Assembly (NCBI GenBank): GCA_017551905.1
Contig: JAFZKK010000023.1
Span: 1 to 34,532 of the forward strand
Source of the DNA: Salinivirgaceae bacterium
GTDB taxonomy: Bacteria; Bacteroidota; Bacteroidia; Bacteroidales; SZUA-534
Reading direction: 5' to 3'
DNA: 34,532 bases
Under the pieces are notes generated by a model that was given only the letters and a program-made list of their open reading frames with translations, was not told the origin of the DNA and did not search any database. A program made the position numbers and the translations under genes. Within the stretch, counting starts at the first letter, position 1; each line of letters opens with the position of its first letter. Positions 16,501 to 22,764 of this stretch are shown here, one piece after another.

Positions 16501-19500
16501 AGGTTTACACGGAGTCCTCGACTTTGCTGTCAACGTCAACGTTATAGTGTGAGCCGCTGTATCGGCAGGAGTGATTTTATAAATCGGGTTCAAAATATGT
16601 GTTCCGTCGCCACCAAATTCGTCAACAAACGTACCAGTACCCGATGTTGTCCAAGTCAGACTGTCATTAACTTTATTATTGTAGAACGATGCGGTTGCAT
16701 TTGCCAATTCGAAAGTTGTATCGCTGGCGCAAATAGCTGTATCGCTGCCGGCAAACGCCTCCGGTCTCGAAACAAAAGTTACTTTTGCTGTATCTCGAGC
16801 CAAACATTTACCGACACTTTCAGTAAGAACTACTGAAATGGCGTCTTCTTTAGACAAGGTAATTTTTGTTGATGAATAAACCATGCCTTCTGGTTCATCA
16901 AGGGGGGCCCAACTGTTACTAGAACTTATTCCTGTTACGCTTGTCAGTTTCGGCCAAACATACGTAAGACCACAAATAGTAGTGTCTTTAATATTTGGTT
17001 CAGGCATTGGGTTTATAGTCAATGTCATTTTTGCCTCTGCCTCCGAAGGACAGCCGTCTTTTGGCGAAGCCGATATTGTTATCTTTTTAAATGCGGTTGA
17101 CTTAACTGAATTGAACGTTCCGCTATGAAGACCTGGGTCAACAACTCCAGATGTAGAAACCCATGTATATTCCTTGAAATTTTCATGAGTTTTTACATGT
17201 ATTGTGAACGATTCTCCTGCACAAATTGTTGCTGCAGTATCTTTGGGGTCAAACGCAATAACTGGCAAGGCCTTGAAAATAACCAATGTAGTATCTTTGG
17301 CATCACAACCTGCAGGGTTTTTCTCAATTATAACAACAGGGCCTTGAACATAATTATTTGCATTGCTAAGCTTGATTGGCTGTTTAACTTTTTTGGCAAC
17401 AGCATCGACAATTATTTCTTCTCCATTTTTTACCATTCCGCTTGGCAAACTCCATTCTCTGCTATTATTATCCAAATCGCTAACTATTGCCACTACTTCA
17501 CCTTCAGGTCCGCATATTTCTGTTGTATCGGACATCTTAGGATTAGGTATTGGGTTAACTGTAAAGTTGTATTCTTTATCTTTAGTAGGACAAACGCCAT
17601 TAGTGGCAGTAACTTTGAGTGTTACGGGACCATCTGATGGGTCAAAAGTATATTTCGCTGTATTTATTCTTGTTGCTCTGAAATTATCGTCATCATAATC
17701 GTTGGTTTGTGTCAAATTGCCACTATTTGAGCTTGACCAAACAACCGATGTCGCGTTCTTTACTGTAGCTTTTACTTCCGCATAGATATCCGACACGCAC
17801 TTATCAACCTCTTCTGGAAGTTCAATTTTCACACTGTCACGGAAGCTAACCCTTACCAATTCGCTTGTTCCCGAACAACCATCAGTAGTGGTTTCGGTTA
17901 CGCTAACATTGCATCCGACACCGTTTGGTCCGCGAAGTTCAACTTCTTTATTATCTGCGCTTTTTGATGTCAAGCCAAATCCTTCTGTAGAACACCATGA
18001 CCATGACAAATCACCACCAATAGTTTTTTGTGCTTCAGCATCAGTTTTTAACCCGCACACAAAACCTGCTGCATCTATGTCCGATATTGCAACAGTAGGC
18101 CTCGGCATTTGTTTCACATCCAGATTAAATGTAATTGGTGCCGGAGCAGGGCAAGCCGCTACATTACTAACCACCGATGCTGTAATAGCTACGGTTTGGC
18201 CTTCGTCACTTTCGCTGAGCGTTTCGGCACTTGCAGCCAATTTAGGTGTATATGTGAATGTTCCGCCAGTTCCACTGGTTGGTGTGCCTTTTCCTCCGGT
18301 TACCGCCCAATTTACTTGGGTAATATCGCAGTTGGTTTTCACTGTCAGCGGTTTAGGTATAGTGGCACAAGTATTGCCAGAAGTTTTGTCATCGTTGAAA
18401 GTCAATGTCCTTATTTGGTGGAATTTCACCGTAACTGGTCCAACCGGTTCTTTGTTAGAACATCCGTTCAACGTCTCTGTCAATTTGATGTTATACGGAC
18501 CAGCCTCAGTTTGATTTTCGGCAAATGTTCCTTTAAAAGTTACTGTTGGATTATTAGTCTGGTCATTAGAAATATCCAAATTATTTTTGTCATAATCCCA
18601 CTTGAACGTACTACTGCTATTATCAAGCCTACCTGTAACAGTTATTGTTGCTGTTCCATCGGAACACAATTCTTTGTAAGTGCCTCCATCTATCTTAATT
18701 GTTGGACTTGGCCTCCTATTAACTGTAACAGAGACTTCTTTCTCGACAACATCGCAAATGCCATTTGACACTTTAACTTTGAACGTTACAGTGCCTTGAT
18801 TCTGCCCAACCGGTATATCACTTGCTGAAGTAGTATATTTAAACGACTTGAGTCCTGCGGCTGCAGAATAGGCAACTCCATTTTTCTCCCAAACAAGGGG
18901 AACAGTAGGCATTTGGTTAGTAATGGTTGCCGTAATTGTAATTTCATCACCCGCACAAGCTGTAGTTGATGATGCTGTCAGACTATTTATTACAGGTACG
19001 TCGTAGAAAGTATATGTTACATCGTCATCCGAAATGCCTTCACACGCCTTTTTATCAATTTGTTTAACCTTGAATTTATATTCGCCTGCTTTAGTAACAT
19101 TTTTGATAGTCAAACCGTCACATTCGGCCTTTCCGCCTGTCGGCGAACTAGTTGGAACCAACTCCAATGTTCCACCCGAAAGATTTCCGCCTATGTCAAA
19201 ATTTGCTTTAACCGCAAACGGCAGGGCTGACATACAAGAGTCGCCACCTTCCGATGTGATGGTTGGTTTTGGTTCTTTAATAATATGCAAAGTCCTTGTA
19301 GCTGTGTCAGGTTTACAAGTCTTGTTGGTTACAATGAGTCTTACTTTTGTGTTTCCTCCGTCAGTTAGATTTAAAGTTGCAGAGCTCTTACCTACGCCAG
19401 TAACAGACCCTCCGCTAAAGTTTGCATAGCTTCCTCCGTCTGTAACATCCCACGTGTAAGTCATGGTGTCGATTTTTGTCGCTGTATAGGGATATGTATT

Positions 19501-21213
19501 GGCCTTTTTACATACAGAGTCATTATCGACATTGTTAATATAAGCCACAGCTTTGTCATATTCATAAACTGTTTTTTGCAAAACGTTATCTTCCTTGTTC
19601 GTCAAATTGGTACATCCTTTGCCGTCTTCAACTCTAATTTTGCTGTCTTCAACTCTAATAGTATATGTGCCAGCAGAAAGACCTTCTATGATATTTGAAG
19701 ATGTGCTTTTTTCTGTTCCACCGTCTTTACTATAATGATATGTATAAGGCGCTGTACCACCCGTTGCTGTAATTGTAATTGAACCTATCTCCTCTTCTTC
19801 GCACGATGGTTCTGTTTCAAATGTGGCTTTAATCAGTTCGGGGCCTGTTGTATAACTTGAAATAACTTTATTATATCCTCCATCTTCAGTCGTAAAATAA
19901 TAAAAGAAATCGTCAGTAACAAATTTACATCCTAAATTGTCTGTAACTCTTAAAAGTGCACTTTGTTTTGGTGACAGAGAAAAATAATCTGCTACTTCAC
20001 CTGGATTTTTATCAATATCAAAATCTTCTCCTTCATCTACAGCCCACCATTCATATTTTATATATGGAAGTGCACCACCTGACACATTAGGCTCTACAAC
20101 AATGTCATCACCCCAACATTCAGCTCCACCATTTTCTTTAACTTTTATCTGATTTTCACCAAAAGTAGATTGGAATAGTGTTTTACTTAAATTGTGAAAT
20201 TTGTCTATCAACTTCGTTCCACCTGGATAGCTTGTATAATATCGCACCCTATAAGAGCCAGCTTTCAGATTTGACAATGGTATATAATTACTGCGAAGAC
20301 CTCCCGCGGGAACACCTTCAACAGGTTCTAACTTATCGTCTTCGTTAAGATATTCAACAAAAACCCAATAAGGACCTGTAACGTTATTAAATTGTATTGC
20401 CATTTTACCATCCGTGAATTCGCTAAAATTCTCCGCATTATCCGGGCAAGTTGGTTCTTTCTCTACAAGGAACTCTACTGTAACAGTTTTGGCGGCAGAG
20501 AAAAGATGAATACTATTGTAACTCTGACGAGCACAAATAGCAATATTATCCTCAGAATTATCTTTTACGGCAATATCAGACCCCGCAGCTTTCACGGCCA
20601 TTTTTTTAGCTGCACGGGTTAACCATTTGTCACACACAATGTTTGATTTTTCAATATTGAGGAACTTGGCACCCTCGTTAGCAGTAAACACTGCGCAAGT
20701 TATGTTATGCCCATTGGTAGTGAACGAACCTCCATTGATAGTAATATTACCATCTGTTGTCAGGTCAGATTCAAGCGACCATTTACCACCTTCAATAACA
20801 ATATCACTCCTAAGCGTTGTTGGCAAACTCAGTGTGTTTGAGCCTTTCCCCGACAGCACCAACGCTCCGCGCAATTTGCCAAAATCGACATCGCTGTCAA
20901 CGTTGATTGAGCCGCTGACGGTGAAGTCTTTCTTGCCCGACAAAGCAAAGTTGGCGTCGGTAGCCGTAAAGCTGCCCACTTGCACTGCATCGCTGAACGA
21001 CACTGTGTTGCGTGCTCCGCTGAACGAGTTCTCGTCGAACACTACGCTTGTACCTGATTCCGGCACCGATGCACCCGGCTCGCCGCCCGATGTGGTTGAC
21101 CAGTGGCTCTCGTCAGTCCAACTGCCGCTGCCGCCTACCCAGAATCTCGACTCTTGACCGAATAGTTGCGCTGCAACTAATAAAATCGATACGGTAAAAA
21201 TGTGTCTCTTCAT
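10558..21213 (-). CDS. Giant SprB-like secreted adhesin with gliding-type C-terminal domain
   Basis: 3,551 residues, the largest gene here. Signal peptide (1 to about 19, MKRHIFTVSILLVAAQLFG). Residues 20-190: FWVGGSGSWTDESHW start and a beta-helix-like stretch. One SprB-like repeat near 460-545 (GSITITATGGTAPYTY, LSAGTYTIRVED). About 570-1840: a chain of PKD/Ig-like modules, many with TICxG- or C-x-G-type strands. About 1844-1976: a segment resembling a P/Homo-B jelly roll (ISLVSPDGTEM, GGWAVKIGG, LFGAKITF). About 2012-3172: some 13 degenerate SprB-like repeats (C.G..G.I, GG...Y.Y.W, L..GTY.V.V.D). About 3213-3307: an acidic Ser/Thr/Asp linker. 3462-3551: gliding-associated C-terminal domain (VFTPNGDAYNE, NRWGGRVW, LPSGTYYYVI, end TGPVTIVR), the type B type IX sorting signal. 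Inferred role: cell-surface adhesion or motility filament. Followed by its sprF-like partner. Confidence 0.95.
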   Translation of the reverse strand: MKRHIFTVSILLVAAQLFGQESRFWVGGSGSWTDESHWSTTSGGEPGASVPESGTSVVFDENSFSGARNTVSFSDAVQVGSFTATDANFALSGKKDFTVSGSINVDSDVDFGKLRGALVLSGKGSNTLSLPTTLRSDIVIEGGKWSLESDLTTDGNITINGGSFTTNGHNITCAVFTANEGAKFLNIEKSNIVCDKWLTRAAKKMAVKAAGSDIAVKDNSEDNIAICARQSYNSIHLFSAAKTVTVEFLVEKEPTCPDNAENFSEFTDGKMAIQFNNVTGPYWVFVEYLNEDDKLEPVEGVPAGGLRSNYIPLSNLKAGSYRVRYYTSYPGGTKLIDKFHNLSKTLFQSTFGENQIKVKENGGAECWGDDIVVEPNVSGGALPYIKYEWWAVDEGEDFDIDKNPGEVADYFSLSPKQSALLRVTDNLGCKFVTDDFFYYFTTEDGGYNKVISSYTTGPELIKATFETEPSCEEEEIGSITITATGGTAPYTYHYSKDGGTEKSTSSNIIEGLSAGTYTIRVEDSKIRVEDGKGCTNLTNKEDNVLQKTVYEYDKAVAYINNVDNDSVCKKANTYPYTATKIDTMTYTWDVTDGGSYANFSGGSVTGVGKSSATLNLTDGGNTKVRLIVTNKTCKPDTATRTLHIIKEPKPTITSEGGDSCMSALPFAVKANFDIGGNLSGGTLELVPTSSPTGGKAECDGLTIKNVTKAGEYKFKVKQIDKKACEGISDDDVTYTFYDVPVINSLTASSTTACAGDEITITATITNQMPTVPLVWEKNGVAYSAAAGLKSFKYTTSASDIPVGQNQGTVTFKVKVSNGICDVVEKEVSVTVNRRPSPTIKIDGGTYKELCSDGTATITVTGRLDNSSSTFKWDYDKNNLDISNDQTNNPTVTFKGTFAENQTEAGPYNIKLTETLNGCSNKEPVGPVTVKFHQIRTLTFNDDKTSGNTCATIPKPLTVKTNCDITQVNWAVTGGKGTPTSGTGGTFTYTPKLAASAETLSESDEGQTVAITASVVSNVAACPAPAPITFNLDVKQMPRPTVAISDIDAAGFVCGLKTDAEAQKTIGGDLSWSWCSTEGFGLTSKSADNKEVELRGPNGVGCNVSVTETTTDGCSGTSELVRVSFRDSVKIELPEEVDKCVSDIYAEVKATVKNATSVVWSSSNSGNLTQTNDYDDDNFRATRINTAKYTFDPSDGPVTLKVTATNGVCPTKDKEYNFTVNPIPNPKMSDTTEICGPEGEVVAIVSDLDNNSREWSLPSGMVKNGEEIIVDAVAKKVKQPIKLSNANNYVQGPVVIIEKNPAGCDAKDTTLVIFKALPVIAFDPKDTAATICAGESFTIHVKTHENFKEYTWVSTSGVVDPGLHSGTFNSVKSTAFKKITISASPKDGCPSEAEAKMTLTINPMPEPNIKDTTICGLTYVWPKLTSVTGISSSNSWAPLDEPEGMVYSSTKITLSKEDAISVVLTESVGKCLARDTAKVTFVSRPEAFAGSDTAICASDTTFELANATASFYNNKVNDSLTWTTSGTGTFVDEFGGDGTHILNPIYKITPADTAAHTITLTLTAKSRTPCKPADDAEASITIDINPLPLPKLTGNDTVCASSSGNYKTDEGMSKYVWKIGSDTVATTESLNYLWKAAGNYNLSVTYTDGNGCEPAKPKTLPIVVNKLPGSKLPIVDTVCTNGSIVLNATDSLNNAPVYNYSWTDLGGGSVAELLGGNDGIAMPTFASLNTGTYTLVCTIEDGNSCEHNDTIAVTVVPGPVADAGKDFSVCYGDTAQLHGDYKFADGAQWISLGDAAGKFINEADTATQFIPGPDDWELGYVELALIAKGTRCGNDTAKVILTLHPELQVMVGTVKPFDIAETTKITVEVEGTYEGGRANTVAISLVSPDGTEMTLMSSSTVAAWTIQPGPFKIEFTTESTAIPTLKQFKALQAVDTVFGIADKSVIYGKNPAEGGWAVKIGGIVQNGGKLFGAKITFTDHKDNIDTNPTKTITFDSKAIDKVIPPKKQLTYRSPIGLNESCFGMCDAHAVASGIGGAGAGYTFTWINDITGAEVTPQTADGAITMLCAGDYTVTVTDGNQCSAFTSVHVGAPEKINISQDSIRNVACHGGSDGYIGLSASKESITHFDFAMAGFNVASSNDTSATFSGLPWGNGYKVIVTDEDGCHDSLEFNITQPDTLEITSATVTKASSCVANNGEVTFEVKGGSGNYVLEYVGDAADQPEISIDSLTATNIKGSNSVKFRIRDVDALLNLIDCFIDTTINTARDTLVVSLSPVENLCAGDEKGSITASVSNGSGKYTYQWLDGDGNAITDSTSSSISKLKEGTYSLYVLDTVSKCDITSKAVTLTDPEPFKDTIIFTQAIKCYGDTVAAFYAKAEGGTPDKGSYKYTWLDVNKNKETADSVLSNAGAGTYIVMVTDSNKCQISDTVTIAYPDTMYITGVDTTRTDCGTANGTAIVNVVGGLGDYEYKWHVDDINGNVVGVSDTAKSLGVNYYVVEVTDSLGCNVVSNQFMIEDKGGITVHAKPVGDVICTDRPTGQAIVDAIMDETTFKYFGADSIRWTGTIENPINHITLSVDDTAKVLPYGENRVWVYADNGCTGLTTVKIGNSNALKFDLLDHNTFTDPDITGAPNNDGVISMVVKGGKPGYTYTWKDSVNDIVLSDNLIGFDPSEPNRTRAIMLAEGYYTLVVEDQNLVDGKGCRIDTTIKVEYKPIVVAIDTTNVKCYGEDNGRLQANATGGKSNARYPYVYEWRSELWSADSVATTATIDGLIAGTYTLKVSQGTGWRNVYDTITVIQPSTRLNIPIMALDSAGSYCYNSIGSITIKEPNSPSDLKNAFSGALPFTYYISQDGWTKDSIRYSGTNPKVEGLASGTYNVKVVDSLGCHYETEVIVPDLSKFTVTSKPYDPKCFGYDDGAIEVTTSVVGGTGYKYLWSNGDTTQNIGNLVDGKYDVKVTATIDNEYTCEKTDTIELIQPNLVTFSVSSTIANSCYNLADGVVEISDLKGGSINKYKRFEFFAKSGEYYEQTPLVDTSWVKFEQLLPTGDYKVVVMDAQNNCVSDSVPLRVYSANPEIMVLKVDLSLPLCDTYTADGAVSIDGSLNVTAFYSVSSTITGVDTIENTNLRYQIDGGKVQSSGQFNGLASGRHTITIGYGDTLSCSTTVSRKLGSRNGFAIDDIYFANTQTDEIFTCPDNELKAFAHTTSAYTQMKWYTPYVEEEEEEEPAVAPDTTNADSTRIDTALAISKMRHFFLRANGDSTEVDSVITDSIPTDSVPVAEEPVKPRYVIDADGNVVLGVDSVGSEPDFILPFTFLPYGGDTYYYVKATNGVCMAIDSLHAVSMKPDNKLKTHIEMDGFDSEALKNNGVYEVAEGAELYLVANTLTFDMLYSYEYENNFQWATNTDNAFWMSSLDTMPAVVRPFAENLTFKVSDSVMFYLEDTTFACRYTESVDVRTVSGIKPADVFTPNGDAYNETWGIDGLSSYEHVNIYVFNRWGGRVWQFSGSGLEYAANQWNGRNAKNKPLPSGTYYYVIQCSSDKLGGKKKTGPVTIVR
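11295..11575 (-). other. Acidic low-complexity linker inside the adhesin
   Basis: Seven consecutive Glu codons (11548-11568) begin a stretch of about 95 residues rich in Asp, Ser, Thr, Val and Pro (STEVDSVITDSIPTDSVPV). It is flanked by MKWYTPY and by TYYYVKATNGVC, which together look like the two halves of one Ig-like T9SS domain, so the linker appears inserted in a loop of that domain. Confidence 0.55.
11700..15180 (-). repeat. About 13 degenerate SprB-like repeats
   Basis: Protein-level repeats of roughly 80-100 residues in the adhesin. Common skeleton: C-x-G-x(3)-G-x-I, GG-x(3)-Y-x-Y-x-W, L-x-x-GTY-x-V-x-V-x-D, C and a closing P. Clearest units: IKCYGDTV...GTYIVMVTDSNKC, VKCYGEDNGR...GTYTLKV and PKCFGYDDGAI...LWSNGDTTQNI. 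They are too diverged to be recent DNA duplications. Confidence 0.75.
19624..19659 (-). repeat. 21-base-period micro-duplication in the adhesin gene
   Basis: Fifteen identical bases (GTCTTCAACTCTAAT) occur twice, 21 bases apart. In protein this gives IRVEDS-K-IRVEDGKG, an in-frame 7-residue duplication at the end of the N-terminal SprB-like repeat. Confidence 0.75.
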
Positions 21214-21434
21214 AACTTATATTATTGAAGTTTTTCTATTCATCTTTCTTGTCGCGCCCGCTTTTGGGTACTTCAAGCGCATAAAAGTAAATTTTATTTA
21301 AATCAGCGTTTTTTTGCTTTGATAATTCGACAATAAAACGTGATTAAATACGATTATACATTGCCAAACCTATTTGGCGGTTGATAAATAACGGCCCTTC
21401 GCACAATAAACATCAGATAAAAACGTAGGGAGGT

Positions 21435-21450
21435 AGATATCGCAATATCT
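21435..21450. promoter_or_regulatory. Inverted repeat just upstream of the manC -7 box
   Basis: AGATAT-CGCA-ATATCT, six pairs, ending 2 bases before the -7 box at 21453, where a polymerase or a repressor would bind. The 265-base divergent region between the adhesin and manC also holds GCCAAA/TTTGGC (21363-21378) and, on the minus strand, an imperfect box TACTTTTA (21282-21289) that could serve the adhesin gene. Nothing else was seen there. Confidence 0.3.
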
Positions 21451-21452
21451 TT

Positions 21453-21460
21453 TATATTTG
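21453..21460 (+). promoter_or_regulatory. Bacteroidota -7 box for manC
   Basis: TATATTTG (TAnnTTTG), 18 bases before the ATG at 21479. It covers the upstream in-frame TTG at 21458, which argues against that codon as the start. Confidence 0.5.
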
Positions 21461-21478
21461 CTAACAAAACATAACAAT

Positions 21479-22570
21479 ATGAACCAAGATTTATTCTGCG
21501 TGATAATGGCCGGCGGTGCCGGAACACGTTTCTGGCCGGTAAGCCGCGCCTCCTATCCTAAGCAATTTATTGATATACTTGGCGTTGGCAAGTCGTTGCT
21601 ACAACTGACCATTGAACGGTTTACGCAGATAGTGCCCAAAGAGAACGTGCTGATTGTCACCAGTGCCGAATATAAAGACCTGACACTCAAACAGCTGCCG
21701 CAGATAAACGAGTCGCAGATTTTGCTTGAGCCGACACGCCGCAACACCGCTCCGTGCATAGCTTACGCCAATTTCCGCATTCAGCAGATGAATCCCAACG
21801 CAAAGATTGTTGTCGCACCGTCGGACCACCTGATTCTCAACGACCAGATGTTCATCAACACCATAAAAAATGGTTTCGACTTCGTATCTAACAATAATAA
21901 TTTGCTGACTCTCGGCATCCAACCCACTCGTCCTGACACGGGCTACGGCTATATTCAGTTTGGCGAGCCGCTCAATTTCAACAACATAAGCGATTTGTGC
22001 AAAGTGAAAGCCTTTACCGAAAAGCCGAATCTCGAGTTTGCCAAATTCTTCGTTCAGAGCGGAGAATTCTATTGGAACTCAGGCATTTTCCTCTGGTCGC
22101 TGAAATCGATTCAAGAGGCATTCCGCAAGCATCTGCCTGAGGTTTACAATCTGTTCAACAGCAAATCGGAACTCTTCAACACTGCCGACGAGGACGATGC
22201 CATACAGCAAATTTATCCTGTCTGCGAGAACATCTCCATTGACTATGGTGTTATGGAAAAAGCTGACAATGTGGCTGTTCTTGGCTCGCACTTCGGTTGG
22301 TCCGACCTTGGCACATGGACGTCGCTCTACGAGAACAAAGACAAAGACAATGACGCTAACGTGGCCGCCGGCGACAATATACTATTGTATAACACAACGC
22401 GCTCGGTGGTTTATGCACCGAAGGGGAAACTCGTTGTGGTTCAAGGTCTTAATAATTACATAATTGCCGACACACCCGACGCTTTGCTAATCTGCAACAA
22501 AGACGAGGAGCAAAAGGTGAAAAACATTGTCAACGACATAAAAACACGCACCGGCGACAAGTTTATCTAA
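21479..22570 (+). CDS. manC: Mannose-1-phosphate guanylyltransferase
   Basis: 363 residues. Makes GDP-mannose from mannose-1-phosphate and GTP for surface glycans and for GDP-fucose; cytoplasmic. Marks: nucleotide-binding AGGAGTRFWPVSR at 11-23, PKQF at 27-30, LLEPTRRNTAPC near 81-92, VAPSDH near 116, EKPN near 184 and WNSGIFLW near 200. Length shows the single-domain form without the C-terminal phosphomannose isomerase domain of bifunctional ManC/AlgA. The ATG at 21479 is chosen because a -7 box overlaps the in-frame TTG at 21458 and the family normally starts a few residues before the GG loop. Divergent from the adhesin gene, ended by a strong terminator, so monocistronic. Confidence 0.95.
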   Translation: MNQDLFCVIMAGGAGTRFWPVSRASYPKQFIDILGVGKSLLQLTIERFTQIVPKENVLIVTSAEYKDLTLKQLPQINESQILLEPTRRNTAPCIAYANFRIQQMNPNAKIVVAPSDHLILNDQMFINTIKNGFDFVSNNNNLLTLGIQPTRPDTGYGYIQFGEPLNFNNISDLCKVKAFTEKPNLEFAKFFVQSGEFYWNSGIFLWSLKSIQEAFRKHLPEVYNLFNSKSELFNTADEDDAIQQIYPVCENISIDYGVMEKADNVAVLGSHFGWSDLGTWTSLYENKDKDNDANVAAGDNILLYNTTRSVVYAPKGKLVVVQGLNNYIIADTPDALLICNKDEEQKVKNIVNDIKTRTGDKFI

Positions 22571-22586
22571 CTGATACACACCTTAA

Positions 22587-22621
22587 AAAGACAGCCGTCA
22601 ACGCAATTGGCGGCTGTCTTT
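22587..22621 (+). terminator. Intrinsic terminator after manC
   Basis: AAAGACAGCCG / CGGCTGTCTTT, 11 pairs, extended by an inner CAA/TTG pairing, 16 bases after the stop, then GTTTAGG. Symmetric A and T flanks. Strong hairpin. Confidence 0.88.
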
Positions 22622-22677
22622 GTTTAGGTTGCCGCAACTATTTTCACAAACACTTTCATTCAAGTGCAATTTTATTC

Positions 22678-22685
22678 TAATTTTG
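22678..22685 (+). promoter_or_regulatory. Bacteroidota -7 box for yidC
   Basis: TAATTTTG (TAnnTTTG), 79 bases before the yidC ATG, so the leader would be about 70 bases. No -33 TTTG; TTTC lies in roughly that region. Confidence 0.4.
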
Positions 22686-22764
22686 CAACCCGAATCGAAA
22701 CGTGCGATGCGCTGTTTGACACAATGATATTCAGCATATTGCGCAATTAAACAAATAAGAAAAT

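Noticed and set aside
17888..18768. Plus-strand frames of about 210-220 codons inside the adhesin gene
   Set aside because: Antisense shadows of the repeat-rich adhesin; low-complexity translation and no initiation context.
21458..21478. TTG start for manC seven codons upstream
   Set aside because: The codon lies within a good -7 box, so it would be outside the transcript.
21214..21478. tRNA or small RNA in the divergent region
   Set aside because: Only a six-pair hairpin and AT-rich DNA; no cloverleaf or T-loop-like sequence.
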